The position numbers were made by a program, and so were the translations under genes. The notes under the pieces are model-generated. The model ran no database searches. It was not told where the DNA came from and worked only from the letters and a program-made list of their open reading frames with translations. Positions 11,304-23,711 of a stretch of DNA of 64,000 nt are shown here, piece by piece (within the stretch, counting starts at the first letter, position 1; the number at the start of each line of letters is the position of its first letter). This stretch comes from Owenia fusiformis (taxonomy: Eukaryota > Annelida > Polychaeta > Sabellida > Oweniidae): NCBI GenBank assembly GCA_903813345.2, contig CAIIXF020000011.1, forward strand, positions 16,103,754-16,167,753, written 5' to 3'.

Positions 11304-11727
11304 CGCAGATGCGAGTAGGTTGTTACCAGATTCACCACCAGGTGGCTCGTTCATGTCAGATAGCATGGCGGGGATAGTAGAAAGTTCCCTTTAACTTAAA
11401 TTACATCTATTTGCGTGGTTCAATTTTCATATAACCCTTATGTATCTAATAGTTATGCAAATTAAAATATGTCCAGTAAAAGAAAATGTTATCTGTCCAA
11501 TACAAGAAAAGATAATTCACTTTTTGTGATTTTCTAACATGGGGTCTATGAGGAATCAACCCGAACAATAAGTCACATTTTCAAAAAAAATTAAATTTTC
11601 AAAGTTGATAGACAATTTTCGAAACCATATTTCTAGATGTACATTTACATGCAGATTTCAAATATGACATCGCTTTGACTGAATTTTGAATATTAATGAC
11701 GTAAATCAAGATTATTTCTACTCGCAT
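11304..11727. mobile_element. Short TIR element (MITE), about 420 bp
   Basis: This is bounded by AGATGCGAGTAG and its inverse CTACTCGCATCT. A second copy at about 25890-26290 lacks the right end. No ORF is seen. Confidence 0.6.
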
Positions 11728-12869
11728 CTAGTCTATTAGCCTTTGGAATTTGATAAAAATAAACTTTCTTCAAAGAGTTTAAGTTCCGGGTGATATTATG
11801 ACCATATGATTGTAGAGTGCAATCTCAAAATTGTTTCAAGTTAACTTTTAATTTAAAAAAGTTATGGTTAATTGAATTTTATCCTTCTTTGTCTATTTTT
11901 GGAAAAAAAACTGTTTCTAACAACAATTTTTCTCTTTTGCAAATGACACTTTGATGTGTGGAAGAAACCCTGACTCGCAAATGATGAAGAAAATGTTACT
12001 CTCTTTTACCAAACGATAGCTTTTGGTTATCTATTTAATATAATTTCAGCAAAAAAAGAAATCAAAATGCACAACAACAAAACTTGAAAAAGAAAAGTGT
12101 TTCTGGAAAGCTGGCTATATTACATTCCCTGGAAATTTAAAAATACATAGACTTCAATCGATAAGCGAGTCATAAAAATGTCGCTATATATTACTATTTT
12201 ACTTTTTATTTACATTTTCTGAAATATTGAGTTAGTTTTTTTGATTATTTAATTTTTTGGAAGAATGTCAAATGTAACGAATGTTTGAAGACATGCCTGT
12301 TACCAGCTTTTGGTAGAGGGCGGGGAGTCGAAGACACCAGAGGTGGCCGCGAAAAAGCAAAGGAGAGGGGCCCAAAAATGTTTGGCAAGAACGAAGGTCA
12401 CTCTTAGCGAAGTCAGACGTCCAGAAATGAGCCCTTTATAGTTCATCTTTTTCAGGAAAGCAACAAACTTGGCACAGTTGTAGAAACACTTGATCTGAGT
12501 GAAAAATGATTTCGGGGCAAGTGATTTGGGATGGTCTTCATGGATTTTTTAGTCTCTGACCCCCACCCCTACCAGGCGGGGAGGGGGTACATTATAAAAA
12601 AATGGTTTTAAAGTATATTTCTTTAAATGACTTCATTTGATGATTGCTTTAGCCTTGAAATTGGGATAAACCCATTGTAGAAGTTGTGTTAAGTGAGGTA
12701 AAATATGGGACATCAAGTACTGTATTACAAGAATGTAATGTCTTATCATCCTGGAAAAATTCATACTAATAGGGGAGCAGGTGTTTATCACAAATAAAAT
12801 ATATGCCCCGGGTAGCTCATGTATTTTTTAAGATAAAAATTATCAAAATTTGAATTTTTAAGCCCTTGC

Positions 12870-13430
12870 AGCCCAGGGGTAACTTTATTTTACCTAAATA
12901 ATTTTTAAGATATGCAATATATGTGTCTCATATGAGCTCAAAATGGTGCATTAAGTCTTGTTTTGTCATATTATTCCTCATTAGATGTAAAAATATGATT
13001 GAGAATTATAAAAAATCATTTTCGCTTCTAAATGGCCAGGGTTAACTATATTTTACCTCAATAACTTTTAAGATTTGTAATATATGCATCTCAAATTAGC
13101 TCAAGATGGTGCATATAGTTTTGTTTTATCATATTACCTCCAACGAGATGTAGAAAAATGATTGGACATTTCTTAAAAATCAAAATTTTCATTTTAGCTT
13201 ATGATGGCCCAGGGGTAAGCTTATATTATATTTAGTTAGTAATTTTCTTAATTACAGAATTATAAGACGTTAGCATCGCAAATGAGGTAAAAATGGTGTC
13301 ATACACTTGTTTTGTCATATTATTCCTAAGGAGATGTAAAAACTGATTGGAAATGTGAAAAATGATATTTTCTTATTAGCTTTTGACAGGTTAGGTGTGA
13401 TTTTATCATATTTTACCATGATGGGATGCT
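12870..13430. repeat. Satellite-like tandem repeat, about 160-180 bp unit, 3-4 copies
   Basis: Each unit carries a CCAGGGGTAAC-type start, TTTTACCT, AAAATGGTG, TTTTGTCATATTATTCC and AGATGTAAAAA. Starts are near 12872, 13032, 13206 and 13386. The units are diverged from one another. Confidence 0.7.
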
Positions 13431-13939
13431 GTACTTTCTACAAGGTCCGGTCTCTGCTCCAAGTCCAGTTACCTTAGCCTGATGAGGGGGAGGGGTTAAG
13501 GTCAGCTGCTTCAGTCAAGGGATGTTGGTGTGAGAGCCCGCCAAGGGGCTACAGGATTAACAAAGATGATGATTAGGAAGTAATTTGGCCAAAGCCACAA
13601 GCAGAGGCATACACGTATGTTTGATTGACATACAAAAACATATACAAAGATACAGTGAATAATGACAGTCAATGATTGGGCATAATAATACTAAATTTTA
13701 TCATAATTATTTTCAAGATAAATGAGCTCAAAATGGGGAAAATAGTCTGTTTTTCATTTGGAATTATAGTATGCATGCTTTGTATATGATCCCTGATGGG
13801 GATTGAAATACAATATTAAAGCTAGTAAATATGAATTTTGCCTATATATTTGTTAGTATAGCAGTTTTTATCATCAATTTATAATTTAATTTGTATTACT
13901 ACGAGGGTTGTGAAAAATCTCATAATAGAGAGATTTTGA

Positions 13940-16900
13940 GAGAGAACATTGGACGACGGATGCAGGAAATCCAAATCAAGAGTTAACAAACATTTAAGGG
14001 CAATCCCAACATATCTTTAAGGAACATACTTTTTAAAACCAGATATTTTAGGGAGAATTCTTCATTCTTTATTCATTGAGACTTTAGAGTTCAACATGTC
14101 AAATTCTGAAACATGCGATTCCCAAACTTCAATACTGAGGTAAGACGAAAAGATTCCAATTCAAAATTTTTTTTATATGATATTTCATTTTATAATAGAG
14201 GAGTGTTCATAAAAACCTTATCAACATACAGTTAGTTACTGAATAGTGAGATAATAGCAAATAGTTTCGAAGAATGTAATATTTATTTAATCATGGCGCA
14301 CATATAAAAGTCTTTATGGCTACACGAATACTCTCAATTGGTACTCAAGATATCAATTTGTGCTCCGTAGACTCTACTTTTTTAAATTCCGATGCCTTGT
14401 AACAAAGAATACATAGTGCTCAAATACATACTATTTCTTTCTTTGAATAAAAAAATAAAAAATAATCTGCACTTGAAGGCAGAACCAGATCTATGGGGCT
14501 GACACATTTCTAAGTAACATGAACAATTGACCTACCAAACTATTCCTTATGATCTCAAATACAATATCTCCCAAAAGATTCACGAAATGTTATAAATTGA
14601 TGAAGTTATAAATTAGATGGATCCAAAGTGCAAAAATGGGTGATTTTTTTAAATTCTCCCAAATTATAAGAATGGTAACCATTTTTATAGAAAATAATAC
14701 GTTATTGTATAAGTCCTTAGTTTTCCTGAAAAAGGTGTACACTTTGGGGATTTTCTGAAAATAGACATGAAAAGAATTGACAAAAGCCAGAAATATTCTA
14801 AGATTGAAACAATTTTTTGTTATGCTGCTCGCTAGATCTGATTCTCTCTTTAATAACTTTGAAACACAATTCGCTGTTTTTTATTATTAATAATGACGAG
14901 AATCGTTTTGAGAAATGAAACATTTTAGAAGAATTTGTGAACCATTATAGACTTTGTTTTGAAAAATGAACTTTTATGATTTTTTTAAAAAGTGCTACAT
15001 CGAATTCTTTTTTTCAAATTGAACACTCTGACAATAAAATCTTGCATTTCTATCCAGGAAAGAAACAACTGGATCATATCAAGATATCACTGTCCACAGC
15101 ATTTACATCAAAAAAGAATTGATCACTACATGTCCAACCACTGAGAAGTTGGCGCAAATCAAATTTCACATGCATCTATAAAATCTGTCATGTGCAGCCA
15201 ATCATATATGGATTTTGAATCTGATTGTGTAGATTTATTCCAGAAAGACTGGTCTTTTGGTATCTAAATATATATTTTAGAGATAAAGGAAAAATCATGA
15301 AAGATCTTGAACTTTTTGTAAGTGTAATATATTTATGAGACACACTGTTTAAATCAGGCTATTCAAGTACGACATAATGTACACTATCTATGTGTGTACT
15401 ACATGGTAATACAATTCCCAAAACACAAATACGTTTTATATGTTCAAAATAGCTTCATAAATAACATCTACAAAGTATATCAAATAGTAATTTTCAATTT
15501 CAATGGTGAAACTACACTAAAAAATGTTTCACTTATCTCAATTTATTGTATAGCCTTGCCACTATAGCCACATATAATATAACGAGAATAGTAAATTGAA
15601 CAAAGTTCCATTTAAGACTCCAGATTCGATTGGGCTAGATAGCTGAGTTAAGACCTGAGTAAGTATATTACTAGTAGTTGAGTAAATAGCTGAGTAAGTA
15701 GCTGAGTAAGTAGCTTAGTAAGTAGTTGAGTAGGTAGCTGAGTACAAGCTGAGGGAGGGAGAGGTTTTATCAGTTTTTGAGTTCTCTAATTCTTAAAACT
15801 ACCAAATATCTCATAAACTGTAATAAATTAATGCTGACATTTATTGAGCAATTTGTAGAGAATACTTAAATCTAGTTACAATATCCATCGTAAGAAATAA
15901 TGAAGTATAAGGACAAACTCACATGGTGGGCTTTGCAACCACTCACTTGTCCGTCTGTCTGTTCGTCTGCTACCAAAAGCGATATTAGTTAAGTTTATAT
16001 ATTAATATGGTTTAAAACCTATGTTTGATTAAATACTGGATATGACAAATAAATACAACAAATTATAATCTACCTACATGGTGTAGATATGCAAGTGTTA
16101 GTCTGAATTTATCTATTTTTAAGATTCTATGCTTCTGTTGCTCTTTAACAAAACATGTCATCCTGTCATGTTGATAGGATTCCCGTTTTAAGTTATTTTT
16201 GTCCAGCATCTGTTGACATATTATGTACCATTCGATGAGCAATTGCAATACCTTGAGCAAAGATCTTATTCATTCAACGTCTGGTAGTAAATTGTTATTT
16301 GCTTGATCAAAGCTCCCTAGCTAGTGTAGATCGAACGAATCTGTAGATGACGAATTGACCACAAATAACGAATTAAACTAGGTATTTACTAGTATATGAA
16401 AACCTCAATCTTTCTGTCAAAGTAGTAGATCACAAACTCGTATATTCTCATTTGCTATTATTTGATATTATTTTCAGATTATTAAGTAAGAGTTCGGAAT
16501 CGAATCTATCTCTCAAAAACGTTCTGTACTTGTTAGGCAAATAGAAAAACTTCCCAACCTGGTTGCACTTCACGTACTTGCAACGAGCCGACTTAAGCCT
16601 ACATTAGATTATGTTATGCCTACAATGTGTGCTAAAACATAAAACTATTGACAGTAAAAACAAAAAATTACATGTGAATTCATCTTCCTTCTTTTGATGT
16701 CAATGGGTATAATAGATCCTTTCTTTCTCTTCCTGAAAAGGATAGACAAGCTATTTCCTAAACATATCTAGACTAGTACTGCAGCGTTTTCAGTTCACTG
16801 TGTTAACCAGAGCGCAGCGTTTCTTGAATATGAGAATGTCATCATTTTTAAAACAGGATTTTTGTCATCAAATCACAATTACGATTATGTGTGGTGCGTT

Positions 16901-17740
16901 TAACCTTTAGAATTTGATCAAAATATACTCTGATGCTCTAATCTTGACTCAACTAATCACATGTCTCGACAAAAGGGGTTTTGACCGGTAGAAATACGTT
17001 TATGAATTTTTGATAACTATACTGCTTCGTTCAGCTTATCCTAACTGCTTCAAACGTCAACAGCCAGACAAGTACACCATGAATATAACACCCGTCGAAC
17101 GGTATACTCGAAGTAAGTAACAGATACCTCTTATTCCCATTATTGGTGAAATCGTCAGACGGGTCATCATTCCCGCCCAACAGTTTTCCTCCTCCGGAGC
17201 GTTTCTTTTTTTAGTTTCAGTAACGAAACGCTCCATCGATCATGTAAGAGCGTTTGAGTTGGACACCGTGGTGTCCTGCTTTGTAAAAAGCCATGCAACT
17301 AAGAGTAGTTGCAGTTGTACGAAATAATTTTGTTAAAAATCTTGGTTACATTGATTTTAAGTTACATTGATTTGCCCATTTGTCTCTCAGTCAATCAACA
17401 ACAGAGGCAGTTTTATATATGACAGTTCTGTCATATCGGCCATCAATTACACGTGAGCCCAGTACCCTAGGAAACTATTTATTAGAATCGAATTAATGAT
17501 TTATTATCCCGGAGACCTTTTTTGGAGGAAAATATTATTTTGTTGAGAAATTATGTCGCTTATATGTCACTGTAGGAAATAATTTTCCACACCATAACAT
17601 ACACGCACTTTTTCCTTTATCATAATTTACCGTAATTTAGAAATGATGATGTTGGACTGAAAAAACTGTCATTTAATTCACGATTTCAAAGTTCATTATC
17701 GCATGCGCGGCTCCGAGATGTATTCATGATTGTTTTCGTG
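13940..17740. other. Intergenic stretch between copies A and B: no gene recognised
   Basis: AT-rich DNA without a supported gene on either strand. The only clear structure is a short 12-bp tandem repeat (GAGTAAGTAGCT) at about 15650-15745. The small ORFs have no recognisable domain and no repeat family was identified. Confidence 0.55.
15650..15745. repeat. 12-bp tandem repeat
   Basis: Variants of GAGTAAGTAGCT are repeated about seven times. Confidence 0.75.
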
Positions 17741-17869
17741 ATCATGACTTGATTCTGGTAGGTTGTGTTAATCAGTGGCGTAGCCAGGATTTGGTGACCA
17801 GGGGTTCTATTTTTATGTTATCCACGAACCCCCCCCCCCCTTCATTAGGGTTCCTCAAATTAAAACATT

Positions 17870-18035
17870 TTTGTGCAATTTGTAATTATACTCCCTCCAA
17901 AAGTTTGGCAATCCTAACTAACCCATTGGATTATGTATTAAAGCATCTTTAAGTTTGAATTCTTATTTGCATAATTTGTAATGAAAAACTATTTGGGAGT
18001 GAAAATATAGATCATTTTGATACCTTCATTAAGTG
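17870..18035. mobile_element. Left piece of an old MITE, split by the LINE
   Basis: CTCCAAAAGTTTGGCAA and the sequence after it resemble the arm at 47683-47770 of the mariner-like MITE at 47625-49155. The piece stops where the LINE begins. The next part of that family appears just after the LINE, at 21066-21290. Confidence 0.6.
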
Positions 18036-18041
18036 AATTAG

Positions 18042-20741
18042 ACAATTGAATTTGAATTTTATTTAACAAAAAATGATGACTTTATTTACGTTGAGGCTGA
18101 AAGTCTGAAAGTAATAGACTTTATCAAGAAACCGGAACACTGTGAATCAGTTTCAATTGAGATTATTAATTCAAACACAAAGAACATAATTGTTACTACT
18201 TTATATAAGCCTCCAAATGTCAATATAGGAGAGTTTAATGACCACCTGAATTTATTTATGACCAAAGTTTCTTCTGAAAATAAGCACTCAGTTGTGACAG
18301 GAGATTTCAATATTGACTTATTTAAATGTGATTCCCATCAAAACACTGGAGAATTTCTTAATATTATGCAGTCATTTAATCATCAACCATTAATTTATAG
18401 GCCCACTAGAGTCACAGCACATTCAGCCACTTTAATTGACAACATTTTCTCAAATTTAAATAATGTCATCCACAGTGATGTTATCCTGACAGACATTTCT
18501 GATCATTTTCCTGTTTTTCTCCTAACACGTACATATATAAATAAAAATACTCAAAAAGAGATTTCATATAGAATTTATAATAATATTAATAATGAGAAAT
18601 TCAAGCAAAAATTGCATAACCATGATTGGTCAAAACTTTATGCTTCCACGGATGTAAATTCAGCATATTCTATATTTTATGATGACATTTATAATGCATA
18701 CAATGAATCATTCCCTATTGTTAAGAAAAAAGTAAAATATTTTAATGATAATAGTCGACCATGGTTAACATTAGGTATAATAACATCTGCCAAGACAAAA
18801 AATAAATTGTATTACAAATATCTTAAATCACCTACTCTTTTAAACTTGAAAAAATACAAGGACTTTAAAGCTAAATTAAGATCAATATTGAGAACATCGG
18901 AGGGGTCATTTTATAGGGAAATACTCCAAGCTACTAATGGTAATATCAAAAATACTTGGAATGTTATCAATGAAATACTGAAAAAGAATGGAACAAACAC
19001 CAAGCCCCAATTAGATTTTGACCTAGATGGACAAATTATCCATGATCCAAAGGAGGTTGCTAATATGTTTAATGGTTTCTTTTCAAATGTAGGGAGGAAA
19101 CTTAATGATGAAATTTTACCAAGTAAGAAATTTTGGTCTGAATATATGAATCAACAACTTAGAAATAACAACAATTTTACCTTTTCAAACATTAATCAAG
19201 ATGAACTTCTTCAAGAGATGTCAAATTTAAAAGATTCCTCGGCCTCAATTGATGAGATAAAACCTATTGTAATCAAGAGAAGTAAAGATGAAAATATTAA
19301 TCCATTATTATTTATTTACAACAAATCTTTAACTGATGGCTGTTTTCCTGACCTGATTTCCTTTCTTAAGCTTGCAAAAGTTATACCTTTATTTAAGAAG
19401 GGAAATAGAAATGTCTTTACGAATTATAGACCTGTATCTATTTTGTCAGTTTTTTCTAAACTTCTTGAAAAACTAGTTCATAAACGTCTTTATCAATTTA
19501 TCGAAAATAATCAAATCCTTTACTTACAACAATTTGGATTTAGAAAAGACTTCTCTACATATATGGCAATCTTAACTTTTGTTGAAAATATAAGAACAGC
19601 CTTAGAAAATGACGAGTATTCAATTGGACTTTTTCTTGATCTTTCAAAAGCGTTTGACACGTTAAATCATGAAGTATTGCTTAAAAAATTAGAATTTTAT
19701 GGGATACGAGATAAGTCCTTCAATTTTTTCAAATCATATTTAGCCAATCGTAAACAAGTAGTCTTTTATAATGGAACTTCATCTGAAGTTAAATCAATAT
19801 CTCATGGAATACCCCAAGGATCGGTTCTAGGGCCGCTCTTATTCATCTTATATATAAATGATATGTATTTGGCATCTCCCACTTTGAAATCAGTTTTATT
19901 TGCTGATGACACCAACATTCTTGCACATAACTCTAATATAGACCTACTTGTTAATAACCTTAATCGAGAACTTTTATCCCTGGATGATTGGTTTAGATCA
20001 AATAAACTATCACTCAACTATGATAAAACCAAATACATAATTTTCACAAAGAAGAAAAAGCAAATTAATAAAAATGTGAATACAAAAATTAATAATATCA
20101 ATATTGAAAGGGTAAAATCAATTAACTTTCTTGGTGTTCAAATTGATGAATATCTTGACTGGAAACAACATATCAAGAATCTTGAAACAAAATTATCTTG
20201 TACAATTGGAATTCTATACAAATGCAGATATCTATTAAATGTACCAAGTATGTTGGCAATCTACAACTCATTGATATACTCTTATCTCAACTATTGTGTT
20301 ATAATATGGGGCAGCAATTATAAAACTGCACTAGATAAGATTTTCAAAATTCAAAAAAGCTTTTTGAGATTGCTTGCTTTCAAAGATAGAAGAGCCCATA
20401 CAGCTCCACTTTTTAAACAATTTAAAGTTTTGGATATTTACAATATCCACCTTCTTAACGTCGCCCAATTTGTATACAAATGGTACAACCGATTAACAGT
20501 GTTCCCACAACTTTTTGGTGATTTTTTCCAAATAAATGTTAACATTCACAATTATCATACCCGCCATTGTCAGGATCTACATGCTTTTGGATATTACACC
20601 AAAGTAGGATTTTTTTCCATTAAGATTCAAGGTCAATGGATATGGAACAGTATTGAAAGGCCAATAAGAGAAAGTTCTTCTTTGAATATTTTTAAGATAA
20701 GATACAAAAAGTATTTGATAGATAAAATTTCTTTAGATTAG
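18042..20741 (+). CDS. LINE endonuclease (partial) and reverse transcriptase
   Basis: The first ATG is at 18258 (827 codons), but endonuclease homology extends upstream in frame (NIIVTTLYKPP), so the natural start has been lost. From that ATG, the APE-type endonuclease remnant spans residues 1-90, with GDFNID near 15 and SDHFPVF near 82. The RT domain spans about 370-620: NYRPVSIL near 388, FGFRKDFST near 425, LDLSKAFDTLNHE near 460, HGIPQGSVLGPLLF near 516 and the catalytic LFADDTN near 548. A C-terminal region follows (IYNSLIYSYLNYC and beyond) that is usual for Jockey/CR1/L2-type LINEs. There is no stop or frameshift within it. Without the full endonuclease it is unlikely to be autonomous. 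Confidence 0.92.
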   Translation, partial: TIEFEFYLTKNDDFIYVEAESLKVIDFIKKPEHCESVSIEIINSNTKNIIVTTLYKPPNVNIGEFNDHLNLFMTKVSSENKHSVVTGDFNIDLFKCDSHQNTGEFLNIMQSFNHQPLIYRPTRVTAHSATLIDNIFSNLNNVIHSDVILTDISDHFPVFLLTRTYINKNTQKEISYRIYNNINNEKFKQKLHNHDWSKLYASTDVNSAYSIFYDDIYNAYNESFPIVKKKVKYFNDNSRPWLTLGIITSAKTKNKLYYKYLKSPTLLNLKKYKDFKAKLRSILRTSEGSFYREILQATNGNIKNTWNVINEILKKNGTNTKPQLDFDLDGQIIHDPKEVANMFNGFFSNVGRKLNDEILPSKKFWSEYMNQQLRNNNNFTFSNINQDELLQEMSNLKDSSASIDEIKPIVIKRSKDENINPLLFIYNKSLTDGCFPDLISFLKLAKVIPLFKKGNRNVFTNYRPVSILSVFSKLLEKLVHKRLYQFIENNQILYLQQFGFRKDFSTYMAILTFVENIRTALENDEYSIGLFLDLSKAFDTLNHEVLLKKLEFYGIRDKSFNFFKSYLANRKQVVFYNGTSSEVKSISHGIPQGSVLGPLLFILYINDMYLASPTLKSVLFADDTNILAHNSNIDLLVNNLNRELLSLDDWFRSNKLSLNYDKTKYIIFTKKKKQINKNVNTKINNINIERVKSINFLGVQIDEYLDWKQHIKNLETKLSCTIGILYKCRYLLNVPSMLAIYNSLIYSYLNYCVIIWGSNYKTALDKIFKIQKSFLRLLAFKDRRAHTAPLFKQFKVLDIYNIHLLNVAQFVYKWYNRLTVFPQLFGDFFQINVNIHNYHTRHCQDLHAFGYYTKVGFFSIKIQGQWIWNSIERPIRESSSLNIFKIRYKKYLIDKISLD

Positions 20742-21065
20742 AGTGTATATCACCAAATATATCATTCTGGGTCTTAAAGGCATTTAATTACAATTAATCA
20801 TTTCCAGCAATATTTGTCCTAATATTATCATCATGCTTTCATACTCTACTTTATTTTTACTGTCACTCCCCCTGCTCCTACCCAACAACTATTGATGTGC
20901 TCTTATTTATACTTATTTATTTATTTGCGCTATTATTATATTCAATTTATGCTTATCAAGCAGTATATACACCTATTTTAGGTGTCCTCTGTAAGTAATT
21001 TGTATTTTGATTTATTGTTATATGAAGGAAATAAGAAATAAATAAATAAAAAATAAAAATAAAAA
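18042..21065 (+). mobile_element. 5'-truncated non-LTR retrotransposon (CR1/L2-like LINE)
   Basis: The element consists of the 3' part of a LINE: a truncated endonuclease, a full reverse transcriptase, a 3' UTR and an A-rich tail made of AATAAATAAATAAAAA-type repeats (to about 21065). The frame is open from 18042, just after an in-frame TAG, so the 5' end was lost within the endonuclease domain, as expected from incomplete target-primed reverse transcription. It sits inside an older MITE copy. The intact 2.5-kb reading frame suggests a fairly recent insertion. The clade assignment is tentative. Confidence 0.85.
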
Positions 21066-21300
21066 AAACTCTCCGATTGAAATAACATGACGTAAAAAAT
21101 GATTTTCAAAAATGACCTTGTAGCTTTGTAACTTTACTGTTCACAAAGTAAAATAAACAGACAGCGTGCAAAAAGTTAGACAACTTAATTTTTTGCATCA
21201 AAATATTTCTCGGTGAATCTTTTACTGAATACGAGTATATATCCTGAAATCTGATTTGCCCCGAATCCACCATTATTTCGCTTGATTTTGGGAAGACCCC
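21066..21300. mobile_element. Right piece of the old MITE split by the LINE
   Basis: This is similar to the inverse of 47925-48115 (shared TTTTCAAAAATGAC, AAAGTTAGACAA, GTGAATCTTTTACTGAA and GATTTGCCCCGAA). Together with 17870-18035 it reads as one reverse-oriented copy of that family interrupted by the LINE. Confidence 0.65.
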
Positions 21301-23360
21301 GGAGCATAATTTTTACCAAAGAATATCAACTATTTCGCACAATTTATTCTTGAACTTAAGCTTCTTCATCTAGGACAAAATAAATCACCCTGTGCAATGG
21401 CTTATCATTATTTTGCACGAATACTGTTGGAAGCCAGTTCGGATCAAATGCAAGGTTATTAAAAATTGCGCAGACACACTCCGAAAGATCTTCTATGATA
21501 ACTTTTCACAACGTTTACACGAGGGCTTTTTAAACTATCCGGGATAGTCGTATTACTGATGAAAACATCTGTAATTCAAATAAGTATGTCTCGGTTATGC
21601 TTTGACGTGTCGCAAAAAGCTCGCGCACGCGTTGTTACACATTCTGTGGCGTAATCCAGAGGATCCTCGCTTTTAACATGATAGAATGTGACGTTTTTGA
21701 GAAAAATGTACACACATGAAAATCCTTTCGTCCTCCACATTTACCTCAATATCTCAAAACATTTTAGACGAATAACTCTGATATCATATATATATTGTTA
21801 ATGGGCTAGGAGCATCATAAAACACGAATCAATTGATATTTTAGGTGAAATAAATATACGTGTTGCTGTGCTTGAAAATAGGCGAATGGCGTAAATTAGC
21901 CCTATTTTAATGAATTTTGAAAACCTTTCGTCCTCCACTTTTCCACATACAACAGAAAACACATACTTTTGTGAACAAAATCAACTATTTATTAATAAAC
22001 TAGAGTTTAGGAGCAAAATAATCATGTATGATTTATTAAAAATTGATCTCGTATTTTTTGTTTAATGTACACCTGAAAAGTTGAAGGTACCAAAAAATGA
22101 GCAAAAAAGGTCGCTGTCAACAGATTCTATTTTTCAGACTCTATGACGTCACAATATGGGACGCTTACTAAAATTCATCCTTTGAAATAAAACTTCCATC
22201 TACCTTTATCAAGACGAAAAATAAGTATAATAGTCATATATTGTTTGAGTTATGAGCGTTTAAAGACGAAAAATAATTCAAAATGTAACGTGTCAACATT
22301 GGATATTTGCCAGATGTTTTGGTAAAAAACTCTTTTTTAAAAATCGAATGCGCAAAAATGTGAACGGAGTGTAGTTGATCTAAAATCTTCATCGAAACAG
22401 CTTTAAAATGATATATAACTTTACGCGATACCCTTAAAAAACAAATGCGCCACCTTTTTGCGACACGTCTTTGTTTTAAAAAAGTTAAAAATATTTCTTT
22501 GGACGTCGCCGGAGCTGGTAAGTCCCCCGGAGCAGATCAACTGCAATTGATAATAAAAACGTTTTGGTGGATATAAATCATTTATAAATACAAGCGATTG
22601 TTCGAATATGAAACGTATTTTGTTAAGTTCAGACGGCTTGATAACAAATTAGGCCTTCATTATTTGAATATTAATACCATATTGATTTTTCAATGTCTTT
22701 TATTATGTAATTTATTCACTAAACATATCATGACATTAAAATGATCCACCAACGTTTGATATTCGTAAAAATGGAGAGCAATAAGTAAACTGGAACGATA
22801 ACAATTTGAATTTTATACAATCTCTAAGATGAGTGGAGTAAGTTTATCTGAAAAAACAAACCTATTTTTGCAATGATCCATTTTTCTTTGAGAAAGTGAT
22901 GGGTAATAAATACTCGTTGGAACAAATGCTTGTGTTTATAAATGATATATGCTTTTAAATAATTCACTTCGCAAAGTTTTTATTATCTAACGCAATTGGT
23001 TTGGGGGACTGACTTGCCAGCCCCGGGGACGTCCCAAGAAATATTTTAGATTTTAATTGAAATAAAACAAAACAGAGATGTGCACATTTGAAAGAACATG
23101 TGTTTTATCAATATTAGGACTACTCCAGATATTTATTCGTGTAAATGTTGTAAACATCTTTCCGAGTATGGGACGTCTGCATTGGTTGATCAATAACTTT
23201 CAATAACTTCGTATTGGAGCAGAACTGGCTTAAAATAAAAGGGACTGATTTAGCCATTGCCCAAGATTGGTTATTTTGTCCGAGAAGAAACAATTTTTTA
23301 GTTAATTGTGCGAAATAATTTTTATTTCTAAATGTAAAATATCATGTTTTGGAGTCTTTT
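21290..23360. repeat. Nested foldback region upstream of copy B
   Basis: Outer arms: ATTTCGCACAATTTATTCTT near 21330 is mirrored near 23295-23320. An inner foldback (22489-23046) has arms AAATATTTCTTTGGACGTC and GACGTCCCAAGAAATATTT, with GGGGGACTGACTTGCCAG mirrored on the left. No coding sequence is seen. Confidence 0.6.
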
Positions 23361-23591
23361 GGATCTCACCCCGTGCCTAAGGTTGCCAAATGTTTTGAGT
23401 GAAGCGTAACTTCACTATGGCATGTTTTTAACAAAACCACCGAACCCCCGCTGCCTACGGCTATGTTAATGAATACCAGATAATACCAAATAACTAGGGG
23501 AGCTATTCATTCTGTAGTGTCGTGTTAAAGGGAGAGGAAGTGTGTTTGAAAATTGTTTTCTGTTTGAGACAGGTGTTTCTATTGCTGAGAG

Positions 23592-23711
23592 ATGAGTATA
23601 TATGAAGACTATGAGAAGAGGGCAGCTGTGTATGATAAACACAGGGTTGCTGCAGGGGCTGACACACTCATTGGAATCTTACTTGGACAGACCAGGAAAC
23701 CATTGTCACAG
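23592..23711 (+). CDS. Methyltransferase copy B, exon 1
   Basis: The ATG lies in CTATTGCTGAGAGATGAG, a context shared with copy C, which supports this start. The exon is 40 codons and ends CCATTGTCACAG before GTAACC, phase 0. Confidence 0.88.

Noticed and set aside
19802-20017. Minus-strand 71-codon ORF inside the LINE
   Set aside because: Shadow of the reverse transcriptase frame.
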